Shown piece after piece: positions 1 through 7,778 of a stretch of 64,000 bases of DNA. The stretch comes from DASWHX01 sp036397995 (lineage in GTDB: Bacteria > Bacteroidota > Bacteroidia > Cytophagales > Cyclobacteriaceae). Location: assembly GCA_036397995.1 (NCBI GenBank), contig DASWHX010000015.1, positions 15,523 through 79,522 of the forward strand, in the 5' to 3' direction. Within the stretch, counting starts at the first letter, position 1, and each line of letters opens with the position of its first letter. Both the position numbers and the translations under genes were made by a program. A model generated the notes under the pieces. It was not told where the DNA came from. It made no database searches and worked only from the letters and a program-made list of their open reading frames with translations.

Positions 1-1148
1 GAGTTATGTGCTCTGAAAAATCTCTTAAAGAGATGAATTTGATCTTCTTCCGGTATTCCAATTCCATAATCTTTTACTTCAATAGTAACACTTGATTTGG
101 AAGTTACAACTGAAACTTCAATTGGGTCTCCCTCCGGTGAATATTTTATTGCATTCGAAATTAAGTTATTTAGAATATTTTTCAGAAAGGATTTATCAAT
201 AAATAATTCATACGTTCGCACATTGAAACTGTTAGTAATGATTTGACCTCTCCTTGTTATCGTTTTCAATTCTGCAATGATTTCTTTTATAAATGAGATT
301 AATTCAATTTTTTCGTGTCTGCTTTCCACCTGCCCGGCCTCCAGCTTATCCAAAGACAAAAAGTCATTAAGTATGCCGGTCATTTCACTAACATTATCTT
401 TTATTCTATTTATATGTTTAATCCTTTTTTCATTCATTTCTTCTTTGTCATACTTACCAATAAGGGATGCTGAAGAGAGGATCGTACTTAACGGAGTACG
501 GAATTCGTGTGAAGCAAGTGAAACAAACCGGGATTTCATTTCGTTGAGTTCTTTTTCCTTCTCTAAGGCAACTAAAGCTTCTTTCTCAGCCCGCTTGCGT
601 TCTTTTATTTCACGCTCCAGTTCGTTATTTATTTTTTCCAGATTTTGCACTGACTCAGCTAATTGTTCGGTTCGGTTTTGGACCCGCCGCTCCAATTCAG
701 TTGCATAGACTATTAATTTTTCTTCACTATTCTTTAGTTCCAGTTCAGCATTTTTGCGCACTGATATATCTATGACAAACGCGATGGCAAACATAACTCC
801 CTCAATTTCAAAATGGCTCAAGCTCACCTCGATAGGAAATTCGGTTCCATTCTTCCTTAAACCCACCAGGTCACGACCTGCCCCCATTACTCTGGGTGTT
901 GGATTCTTATGAAAAGTACCCCGCATTTTTATATGATTCGTTCTTAGGTTAGTAGGTATCAGGCTCTCCACAGACTTCCCAATTAACTCATTACTCCCGT
1001 ATCCAAATAGAGAGTGGGAGGCAGGATTTGCATCTGCAATAACTCCCTTTTGATTGGCAAGTAATATCCCTTCTGTCGCCGATTTATATATGGCTTTGAA
1101 CGCGTCGTCGCTTTCGAAAAGCTTCTTGTATGAGTCCTTTCTTCCCAT
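1..1148 (-). CDS. PAS-domain sensor histidine kinase (C-terminus cut by window edge)
   Basis: Reading the minus strand from an ATG at 1146-1148 gives 382 open codons that run off the left edge. A PAS domain occupies about residues 10-125 and contains the typical NPAS and LFGYG stretch. A charged coiled coil follows to about residue 205. The HisKA H-box SHEFRTPLS has its phospho-accepting His near residue 214 (codon at 507-509). The ATPase N-box NLISNAIKYS, G1 box DYGIGIP and an F-box-like FKRFFRAHN are present; the G2 box and C-terminus lie outside the window. No transmembrane segment is visible, so this is probably a cytoplasmic sensor. It is divergent from the stress-protein operon across a 110-bp gap. 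No response regulator is seen here and the ligand is unknown. Confidence 0.93.
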   Translation of the reverse strand, partial: MGRKDSYKKLFESDDAFKAIYKSATEGILLANQKGVIADANPASHSLFGYGSNELIGKSVESLIPTNLRTNHIKMRGTFHKNPTPRVMGAGRDLVGLRKNGTEFPIEVSLSHFEIEGVMFAIAFVIDISVRKNAELELKNSEEKLIVYATELERRVQNRTEQLAESVQNLEKINNELEREIKERKRAEKEALVALEKEKELNEMKSRFVSLASHEFRTPLSTILSSASLIGKYDKEEMNEKRIKHINRIKDNVSEMTGILNDFLSLDKLEAGQVESRHEKIELISFIKEIIAELKTITRRGQIITNSFNVRTYELFIDKSFLKNILNNLISNAIKYSPEGDPIEVSVVTSKSSVTIEVKDYGIGIPEEDQIHLFKRFFRAHN

Positions 1149-1211
1149 ATTGGCTAATTTACTTAGAAAAGTAGCTAAACTTTTCCCAGTGACAAAATAC
1201 ACTCCCGAAAC

Positions 1212-1224
1212 TGATTAATGTCAT
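1212..1224. promoter_or_regulatory. CRP/FNR-type site upstream of the usp operon
   Basis: TGATTAATGTCAT has TGA-N6-TCA geometry, the half-site spacing of the CRP/FNR family, with its centre at 1217.5. The identical 13-mer occurs before the nos operon and beside the ferredoxin gene. A -7-like element TAATTTCG (one mismatch to TAnnTTTG) starts at 1247, 29.5 bp from the centre. That would put the start of transcription almost on the ATG at 1259. Role inferred from sequence only. Confidence 0.55.
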
Positions 1225-1258
1225 AAGATACCATCACCCAACAAAATAATTTCGTACC

Positions 1259-2110
1259 ATGGCCAGTGAATCACAATTTCACAAAAGGATTGTTAGCGAT
1301 ATTCTTGTTCCCGTAGATTTCTCTGTTAACTCAGATAATGCACTGATTTATGCAATAAATATTGCTCGTCAGTGCAATGCCAAATTATGGATTCTGCACT
1401 GCTACAGGCTCATTCAAACAGTTCCGGAAATGGAAGGGGTTGCAGGGTTCAGCCTTAAAGAGGTTCTGGAAAAGGCCTGGAAGGATGAGTTTGAGAAGCT
1501 GAAAAAAAATTATTTTCATGAGGATTTCACCAACTATTCCTTTCTCCTGGAAATAGGGTTTCCGGAGGATGTAATTAAACTTCAAACCAAAAAAATACCA
1601 ATAGATCTGGTAATAATGGGTACAGCAGGTGCAACCGGAATTGGCGAAATTCTGGGAAGCACAACTTCGAAGGTTGTTGACATGGTTGATTGCCCTGTTC
1701 TGGCAATTCCTGCAAGCGCCAGATTCAATGGAATTAAGAAAGTGACTATCGCTTACGATGAAGAGAAGGTAAATGATCCCAATTCGTATAGCATGATTTT
1801 GAATTTGGTTCGGAAGTTTAAATCGAAATTGGATATTGTGAACTTTAATACTACCCTGAAAACAGGCGGAAAGGAAAGTGAGGGAAGGCTGTCTCTCGAT
1901 CCTTATCTGGATGGTGTAAAACATAAATATCATTTCAAGGCTGCCGGGAAAATTGAAAAAGCAATTACAGATTTTGTTGAGGCAGAAGGAACTGATATTC
2001 TGGTAATGGTTGCTCATGATCATGGATTCATTGAATCTCTTTTCCATTCAAGCATAACCAGGAAAATGGTGCTTCATGCTAAAACTCCTTTATTAATAAT
2101 TCATGAATAA
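1259..2110 (+). CDS. Universal stress protein, tandem UspA domains (1 of 3)
   Basis: A 283-residue cytoplasmic protein made of two UspA folds (about residues 10-150 and 160-283). The first begins with the typical ILVPVDFS strand and ends with a phosphate-binding loop MGTAG...LGST. That loop has 8 residues between the second and third glycines instead of the usual 9 of G-x2-G-x9-G(S/T), so nucleotide binding may be altered. The second domain is degenerate: AHDHG...FHSS has lost the final Gly. It heads a co-directional run of stress genes, 22 bp before the next gene. A CRP/FNR-type site lies just upstream. Family assignment is firm; the cellular role is not known. Confidence 0.93.
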   Translation: MASESQFHKRIVSDILVPVDFSVNSDNALIYAINIARQCNAKLWILHCYRLIQTVPEMEGVAGFSLKEVLEKAWKDEFEKLKKNYFHEDFTNYSFLLEIGFPEDVIKLQTKKIPIDLVIMGTAGATGIGEILGSTTSKVVDMVDCPVLAIPASARFNGIKKVTIAYDEEKVNDPNSYSMILNLVRKFKSKLDIVNFNTTLKTGGKESEGRLSLDPYLDGVKHKYHFKAAGKIEKAITDFVEAEGTDILVMVAHDHGFIESLFHSSITRKMVLHAKTPLLIIHE

Positions 2111-2132
2111 TTAAATTTTAAATAGTATAGCA

Positions 2133-3023
2133 ATGAAAAACATACTTGTCCCAACAGACTTTAGCGAATACGCGAACAATGCTTTTGACTTTGCGTGTAG
2201 CATAGCGGAACATTCAAAAGGAGAAGTTACACTATTGCACGTTCTCGAATACCCTGTGATGTCTGTATTTAACACCACCGGTGAGATCTCTATGGATTCA
2301 ATTACGGATGCTTACATCGTGAATTTGAAAAAGCGAGCAGATGAAGAACTAGACAAGAAGCTTGTAAATCCAGCATACCCTGATGTCAGGATAAAGAAGC
2401 ACATAAGAATTGGCAATCCTTATGAGAATATTGCGCGGTTAATTCAGCAATCTGATGCAGATCTGGTTGTAATGGGTACCAAAGGAGCAAGCGGACTCAG
2501 GGAATTATTTATTGGATCCAATGCAGAGAAAGCAGTCAGATTTTCAAAATGTCCTGTAATCACTGTACCCGGCAAATTTGATTTCAATGCCATCAAAAAA
2601 ATTGCGTATGGAATTACATTTGAGGATAATCATAATGAAGCATTATTTGAACTAAAGAAATATCTTCATTTGTTTAAAGCGGAATTGCACCTGGTTTGGG
2701 TAAATACCCTATACGATAAGATCACTGACACAGAGGCCAGGTCAAAGATGGATCAGCTGGCAAAATTGCATATGTTGCCAAATTATTCAGTAAATTGTTA
2801 CAAAAGTTCTGCTGCAGATGACGGCCTTCTGTTTTATGCTGAAGAAAATAATATTGATATGATTGCATTGGCAACGCATAGTCGGAAAGGACTCGCACAC
2901 ATTTTTGCCGGAAGTTTTGCTGAAGATGTTGTTAACCATTCTATAAGACCTGTTTGGACTTTCAGCTTGAAGAGTGAAAATTTAAAAGCTAAAATCAATG
3001 AAAAGCAAAAGCAATATCAGTAA
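2133..3023 (+). CDS. Universal stress protein, tandem UspA domains (2 of 3)
   Basis: A 296-residue protein with two UspA domains. Domain 1 starts with NILVPTDFSEYA and carries a complete ATP-binding loop GTKG-x9-GS (MGTKGASG...IGSN), so this half probably binds ATP. Domain 2 ends in ATHSRKG...AGSF, where the first glycines are replaced, so it is likely a structural half. The ATG at 2133 follows the preceding stop by 22 bp. Its 3' end overlaps the next gene by 26 bp, which indicates co-transcription and probably coupled translation. The triplication of two-domain Usps suggests local duplication followed by divergence. Confidence 0.93.
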   Translation: MKNILVPTDFSEYANNAFDFACSIAEHSKGEVTLLHVLEYPVMSVFNTTGEISMDSITDAYIVNLKKRADEELDKKLVNPAYPDVRIKKHIRIGNPYENIARLIQQSDADLVVMGTKGASGLRELFIGSNAEKAVRFSKCPVITVPGKFDFNAIKKIAYGITFEDNHNEALFELKKYLHLFKAELHLVWVNTLYDKITDTEARSKMDQLAKLHMLPNYSVNCYKSSAADDGLLFYAEENNIDMIALATHSRKGLAHIFAGSFAEDVVNHSIRPVWTFSLKSENLKAKINEKQKQYQ

Positions 3024-3864
3024 AATACTGGTACCTACGGATTTTTCTCCGGAGGCAATTAATGCGATGACCTTTGCTGCCCAGGTGGCCAGATTAACCC
3101 AGGCAGAAGTCACCTTGCTTTATGTCTTAAATTACCCGGGGGGGTCCGCCTTTGATACGATGATGTCTGAATATGAAGATCCGTCGAAGAACAAATATGT
3201 TCAGGAAGTTTTGAAAGATGTTAATGAGGTTTTTCAGAAATATGAGATCTCCAAGACTTTTAAAGATGTGAAAGTGGTGAAGAAAATTCAGATTGGGAAT
3301 CCCTTCACTAACATCTCTGATGAAATCTCACAGAATAAGACGGACCTGGTGGTTATTGGAACAAGCGGCCTGGGAAATGCGAGGAATAACAATTTGATTG
3401 GCTCAAATACCGAGAAAGTTGTCCGCCGTGCCAGTTGTCCCGTTATTTCTGTTAAAGAAGATATTGATTTAAAGAAATTGAAATCTATTGTATTTCCCAC
3501 AACCTTTGAAAAAGAATCAGATTCGATGGCTTTATTTCTGAAAGATTTTTCCAAAATGATTAAAGCGGAAGTTAAAATGGTTTTCATAAATACGCCGGCA
3601 TATTTCAAGACTCAACACATGATTGAGAAAGCGTACGAAAAATATGTGACCAAAAATAAGATAAAAGATTTCTTCTTTATGGTTTACAATGAGTTAACGG
3701 AAGAAAAAGGAATCCTTCATTACTCTGCGGATATTGATGCTGATATGATTGCTCTTGCAACTCATGGCAGAAAAGGTCTGGCTCATCTGTTTGCGGGAAG
3801 CATCGCGGAGGACTTAACCCGCCATACCAAAAGAACACTATTAACGCTCAAAACCTGGAATTAA
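2998..3864 (+). CDS. Universal stress protein, tandem UspA domains (3 of 3)
   Basis: A 288-residue two-domain UspA protein. The first domain begins with KILVPTDFSPEA. Its loop GTSGLGNARNNN...GSN has one residue more than the canonical G-x2-G-x9-GS. The second domain has ATHGRKGLAHLFAGS, with the second Gly, nine-residue spacer and GS intact but the first Gly replaced by Ala. The gene overlaps its upstream neighbour by 26 bp and is followed after 33 bp by a CBS protein. Usp and CBS proteins both sense adenine nucleotides in many bacteria, so an energy-state role is plausible but inferred. Confidence 0.92.
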   Translation: MKSKSNISKILVPTDFSPEAINAMTFAAQVARLTQAEVTLLYVLNYPGGSAFDTMMSEYEDPSKNKYVQEVLKDVNEVFQKYEISKTFKDVKVVKKIQIGNPFTNISDEISQNKTDLVVIGTSGLGNARNNNLIGSNTEKVVRRASCPVISVKEDIDLKKLKSIVFPTTFEKESDSMALFLKDFSKMIKAEVKMVFINTPAYFKTQHMIEKAYEKYVTKNKIKDFFFMVYNELTEEKGILHYSADIDADMIALATHGRKGLAHLFAGSIAEDLTRHTKRTLLTLKTWN

Positions 3865-3897
3865 GATTCAACACAAAACTTTAAACCAAAAAAGACT

Positions 3898-4308
3898 ATG
3901 AAAATTCAAGCCCCCGTCTCCCAAATAATGACTCCTGAACCTATCTACGCAGAAGCTGACAATACTTTTAGCCAGGCCAGAGACCTGTTTTTGAAATTTA
4001 AAATTCACCACCTGCCGGTTGTCAAGGATGGTAATCCTATTGGCATAATAAGTACCATCGACATACTAAAGGCTTACACAGTTGCCGGGCAAAAGAAATG
4101 GGAATGTGATGATGTATCAATGAATAAGAAACTTTCGATAAGCGATGTCATGACCGATGATCCCGTGAATATTTCTCCTGCCACATCCCTTCAACAGGCG
4201 ATCAGGGTTTTTCAGGAAAGCAATTTCCAGGCATTGCTTGTTGTTGAATTTGGAAAATTAGTGGGAATTTTAACATTGAAAGATATCGTTTCCCATATTA
4301 CAGACTAA
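3898..4308 (+). CDS. CBS domain pair protein
   Basis: A 136-residue soluble protein consisting of one Bateman module. The first CBS repeat covers about residues 1-60 (VSQIMTPEPIYAEADNTFSQA to GIISTIDILKAY) and the second about residues 77-136 (ISDVMTDDPVNISPATS to LVGILTLKDIVSHI). No catalytic domain is fused, so it is probably a small ligand-responsive regulator. CBS pairs typically bind AMP, ATP, NAD or SAM. It lies 33 bp after the third Usp gene on the same strand, and the stress cluster continues with a metal transporter. The target is unknown. Confidence 0.92.
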   Translation: MKIQAPVSQIMTPEPIYAEADNTFSQARDLFLKFKIHHLPVVKDGNPIGIISTIDILKAYTVAGQKKWECDDVSMNKKLSISDVMTDDPVNISPATSLQQAIRVFQESNFQALLVVEFGKLVGILTLKDIVSHITD

Positions 4309-4381
4309 TTCCATCAATGTCAATTTCAAAATCTTCGGGCTTATTCAGATTAACGCTCTTTATTGAGTGAAACCCGTGCTA

Positions 4382-5113
4382 ATGGAAAGGAAACACTCAG
4401 AAGAAAGATTACATAAAGTAAAAGCCGGCTTTGGCAAATTCACTAATTATTTAAGAGAATTTGTTTATGGAGGCATGGATGGTAGTGTAACAACATTCGC
4501 GGTTGTGGCCGGAGCTGAAGGAGCGAATCTGGGATCAACAGTAATCATAATTTTGGGCTTCGCGAATTTGCTCGCAGATGGTTTCGCGATGTCTGTAGGA
4601 AGCTACTTGTCCTCCAAGTCGGACAATGAAAATTATGAGCGGCATAAGAAAACTGAATACTGGGAAGTAGAGAATATTCCGGAGGCCGAGCGAGAAGAAA
4701 TCCGGGAAATTTACCGCCAAAAAGGCTTTGAAGGCGAATTGTTAGAAGACGTTGTGCGGGTAATTACCGCAGACAAGGACAGATGGGTAAATGTGATGAT
4801 GAAGGAAGAGCTGGAAATGATTCCGGAAAATAAATCACCATTTGCTATGGGGGCTGCTACATTCATTTCCTTCGTTCTGGTAGGGTTAATACCCTTAATG
4901 TCTTACGTAGCGGATTCATTTATTTCACTTAACAACACCTTTGCAATTTCTGCAATTCTGACAACGCTTGCTTTCGTAATAATAGGTATGGTAAAGACGA
5001 AAGTCACCCAAACTTCAATTTGGAAGGGAGTAATGGAAACGCTCATTCTGGGCTGCTCAGCCGCCGTAGTTTCCTACCTGGTAGGATTTTTACTTGAAAG
5101 TTTCGTCCCATAG
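4382..5113 (+). CDS. VIT1/CCC1-family iron/manganese transporter
   Basis: An inner-membrane protein of 243 residues of the VIT/CCC1 family, which moves Fe2+ or Mn2+. The first membrane region has the characteristic YGGMDGSVTTFAVVAG and the second NLLADGFAMSVGSYLS. These are followed by a long charged cytoplasmic segment rich in Glu (about residues 80-150, the presumed metal-binding domain) and three C-terminal helices. I use the ATG at 4382; a GTG at 4367 would add five residues. It follows the CBS gene by 73 bp. The substrate is inferred from family only. Confidence 0.88.
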   Translation: MERKHSEERLHKVKAGFGKFTNYLREFVYGGMDGSVTTFAVVAGAEGANLGSTVIIILGFANLLADGFAMSVGSYLSSKSDNENYERHKKTEYWEVENIPEAEREEIREIYRQKGFEGELLEDVVRVITADKDRWVNVMMKEELEMIPENKSPFAMGAATFISFVLVGLIPLMSYVADSFISLNNTFAISAILTTLAFVIIGMVKTKVTQTSIWKGVMETLILGCSAAVVSYLVGFLLESFVP

Positions 5114-5193
5114 CGTAATTCAAATAATTTTTGTAAATTAGTATAGATGCCTGGCGGCATATAATTGATTCCGGTCTCCTGAAACAAGGTTGC

Positions 5194-5230
5194 CATGATT
5201 AATGTCATGTTCTTGCTTGATGGGGATCAT
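5194..5230. promoter_or_regulatory. Tandem CRP/FNR-type sites before the nos operon
   Basis: Two TGA-N6-TCA sites. CATGATTAATGTCATG at 5194-5209 is palindromic in its outer 5 bp (centre 5201.5). TTGATGGGGATCAT at 5217-5230 is one base from the FNR consensus TTGAT-N4-ATCAA (centre 5223.5). The centres are 22 bp apart, about two helical turns. A -7-like TATTTTTA (one mismatch to TAnnTTTG) begins at 5253, 29.5 bp after the second centre. Together they look like an activator-dependent promoter for the cytochrome c-nosZ operon. Confidence 0.65.
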
Positions 5231-5285
5231 TTTTGGGCGAACGCGACCCCGTTATTTTTAATCCTTTAATCATTAACTCTGTGAT

Positions 5286-5756
5286 ATGAAAAAATTACTT
5301 CTAAACGCGGCATTAATTATTGCCGTAACCTTTCTTTTTGGCAATTGCGGGGGCTCGGGAAGTGAAACTGAAAATGTGGAAACTACTCCAAAGCCAAGGC
5401 TTGCCGGCGAAGATGCTGACCCCATGGAAAATAAAGGGATTGGGCCTGTAAAGAGCCTTAATTTGCCTGATGCGATAGATCAGGCAATGGCTGCCGAAGG
5501 TGCAATAATCTATGTTCAATATTGCACATCCTGCCATAAACCGGGTGAGAAATTTATCGGACCTGCTCCGAAAGATGTCCTCACCCGACGAAGTCCGGAA
5601 TGGATAATGAACATGATCCTGAACCCGGAACAAATGGTAAAGGAAGATCCCATTGCAAAAAAACTCCTGGTTGAATATAATATGGCTCCTATGGCCAACC
5701 AGAATTTAACCGAAGAACAGGCGAGAAAAATCCTGGAATACTTTAGAACTCTTTGA
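5286..5756 (+). CDS. Monohaem c-type cytochrome lipoprotein
   Basis: A 156-residue exported protein. A lipoprotein signal ends at Cys21 (TFLFGNC). A low-complexity linker follows, then a cytochrome c fold with one haem site CTSCH at residues 80-84 and a candidate distal Met in YNMAPMANQ. It sits 20 bp before nosZ and after the tandem FNR-like sites, so it is the first gene of the nos operon. It probably delivers electrons to NosZ in the periplasm, a common arrangement in clade II nos clusters that lack NosR. The electron-donor role is inferred from position. Confidence 0.9.
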   Translation: MKKLLLNAALIIAVTFLFGNCGGSGSETENVETTPKPRLAGEDADPMENKGIGPVKSLNLPDAIDQAMAAEGAIIYVQYCTSCHKPGEKFIGPAPKDVLTRRSPEWIMNMILNPEQMVKEDPIAKKLLVEYNMAPMANQNLTEEQARKILEYFRTL

Positions 5757-5776
5757 ATTAACTAACCAATACCAGT

Positions 5777-7723
5777 ATGAAAACAAATCAATTTTATGCC
5801 GCCATTTTAATTACATCCCTTTCCATGCTTTTTGCCTGTAACGGCGCACAAAAAGGTTCCGGAGCTTTAAGTTCAGATGCCGCTTCGCGCGTGTATGTTG
5901 CTCCGGGAGAATATGATGAATTTTACGCCTTCCTTTCCGGAGGTTTCAGTGGGCAAGTAAGTGTATACGGCCTTCCTTCGGGCAGACTCCTAAAGGTTAT
6001 CCCTGTATTTTCCGTTGACGCGGAAAAAGGATATGGTTTTAATGAGGAAACAAAACCCATGCTGAACACTTCCTTCGGATTTATTCCCTGGGATGATTCC
6101 CACCACCCGGAATTATCACAAACAAATGGAGTTCCTGATGGTCGCTGGTTGTTCATCAATGGTAATAATACGCCAAGAATAGCAAGGATTGATCTCACAA
6201 CGTTCGAAACAACCGATATTATTGAAATTCCAAATAGCGGCGGTAACCATAGCTCACCTTTCACTACCATGAATACCGATTATGTTGTTGCCGGAACTCG
6301 CTTTAGTGTGCCAATTCCGCAGGAAGATGTGGCTATAAGTGAGTATAAAAACAAATTTAAAGGTGTCCTCAGCTTTATTAAGGTAGATGATGAATCCATG
6401 GATATAGCTTTCCAGATTCTTGTGCCTGGCTTTGATTATGACTTGGCTCATTCAGGAAAAGGTAAGTCTGATGGTTGGACATTTTTCACCACTTACAATT
6501 CTGAAAAAGCGCATACACTAAAAGAAGTAAATGCCTCTCAGAATGATAAAGATTTTATTGCTGCCGTTAACTGGAAAAAAGCGGAAGAATATCTCGCCCA
6601 GGGGAAAGCCGTAGATTTTCCAACTTCTTACGTAGTAAATCGATATAGTGAGAAAACACATATGGCAACTTCTGAAACCAGAACTACTGTAAAAGTGCTT
6701 CTCGCGTCAGAATGTCCGGGCCTTATTTACTATTTGCCAACTCCTAAATCTCCACATGGTGTTGATGTTGATCCTACCGGTGAATATATTGTGGGAAATG
6801 GAAAATTAAGTGCTGATTTAACTGTGCATTCCTTTGACAAAATGATGACAGCCATAAATAATGAAAGTTATGATGGAGAAATAGATGGAATACCCGTTCT
6901 TAAATTTGATGAAATAGTAGCCGGTATTGTGCAAAGCGGCGGCTTGGGTCCATTACATACGGAGTTTGATGGCAAGGGAAATGCTTATACATCATTCTTC
7001 ATATCTTCTGAAGTGGTGAAATGGAAATTAGGAACCTGGGAAGTACTTGATAGAGTGCCTTCCTATTATTCTATCGGACACCTGATGATCCCTGGTGGTG
7101 ATTCAATGAAACCATGGGGTAAATACCTGCTGTCTTTGAATAAAATTACAAAGGACAGATACCTGCCAACCGGTCCGGAATTAAATCAATCAGCACAATT
7201 GATTGATATTTCAGGCGACAAAATGGAAATCTTACTTGATTTCCCAACAATTGGTGAACCGCATTATGCGCAGGCGATAGCCGCCGATTTGGTTATGCCA
7301 AACTCTAAAAAAATCTATAATCTGAAAGAAAATGAACATCCTTATGCCGTTAAATCTGAAGGTGAAACCAAGGTGGAAAGAAAGGGAAATGAAGTTCGCG
7401 TTTATATGACTTCAATTCGCAGCCATTTTGCTCCTGACAATATCGAAGGAATTATGGTTGGGGATAAAGTTTATGTACATCTAACTAACCTTGAGCAGGA
7501 TTGGGATACTCCGCATGGGCTAAGTATCATGGGAGCAAATAATGCTGAATTGCTGGTAATGCCTGGTCAAACGGAAACCCTTTATTGGGAGCCGCAACGG
7601 CCTGGAGTTTATCCTTTTTATTGTACTGATTTTTGTTCAGCACTTCACCAGGAAATGCAGGGGTACATTCGCGTTTCCGAACGCGGTTCTAACACAGAGT
7701 TAAAGTGGTCCCTCGGCAATTAG
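5777..7723 (+). CDS. nosZ: Nitrous oxide reductase, clade II (Sec-type)
   Basis: A 648-residue periplasmic copper enzyme that reduces N2O to N2. The N-terminus is a Sec/lipoprotein-type signal (SMLFACNG) and not a twin-arginine signal, a mark of clade II. A beta-propeller with the CuZ ligands follows, including DDSHHPE and GEPHY; clade I has EPHD at the latter. The C-terminal cupredoxin domain has the CuA site CTDFCSALHQEM (Cys616, Cys620, His624, Met627) and an upstream DTPHGL His. Length and motifs are intact, so the enzyme should be functional. No nitrite or nitric oxide reductase genes are in the window, so a non-denitrifying N2O reducer is possible. Confidence 0.97.
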   Translation: MKTNQFYAAILITSLSMLFACNGAQKGSGALSSDAASRVYVAPGEYDEFYAFLSGGFSGQVSVYGLPSGRLLKVIPVFSVDAEKGYGFNEETKPMLNTSFGFIPWDDSHHPELSQTNGVPDGRWLFINGNNTPRIARIDLTTFETTDIIEIPNSGGNHSSPFTTMNTDYVVAGTRFSVPIPQEDVAISEYKNKFKGVLSFIKVDDESMDIAFQILVPGFDYDLAHSGKGKSDGWTFFTTYNSEKAHTLKEVNASQNDKDFIAAVNWKKAEEYLAQGKAVDFPTSYVVNRYSEKTHMATSETRTTVKVLLASECPGLIYYLPTPKSPHGVDVDPTGEYIVGNGKLSADLTVHSFDKMMTAINNESYDGEIDGIPVLKFDEIVAGIVQSGGLGPLHTEFDGKGNAYTSFFISSEVVKWKLGTWEVLDRVPSYYSIGHLMIPGGDSMKPWGKYLLSLNKITKDRYLPTGPELNQSAQLIDISGDKMEILLDFPTIGEPHYAQAIAADLVMPNSKKIYNLKENEHPYAVKSEGETKVERKGNEVRVYMTSIRSHFAPDNIEGIMVGDKVYVHLTNLEQDWDTPHGLSIMGANNAELLVMPGQTETLYWEPQRPGVYPFYCTDFCSALHQEMQGYIRVSERGSNTELKWSLGN

Positions 7724-7736
7724 GTGATTTGGTTGC

Positions 7737-7759
7737 AAAGGGGTCTTTCGACCCCTTTT
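7737..7759 (+). terminator. Hairpin with T-run after nosZ (terminator or attenuator)
   Basis: A perfect 9-bp stem AAAGGGGTC/GACCCCTTT with a 4-base loop begins 13 bases after the nosZ stop and is followed by T. It lies inside the operon, before the accessory genes, so it may give partial termination and keep NosZ message in excess. It ends 19 bp before the next ATG. Confidence 0.65.
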
Positions 7760-7778
7760 GCTTGTTATCCCTTATCTC

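Noticed and set aside
1385..2047. 220-codon open frame antisense to the first Usp gene
   Set aside because: The protein reads like a shadow (His/Cys/Phe-rich, no family pattern), while the plus-strand frame is a clear UspA protein.
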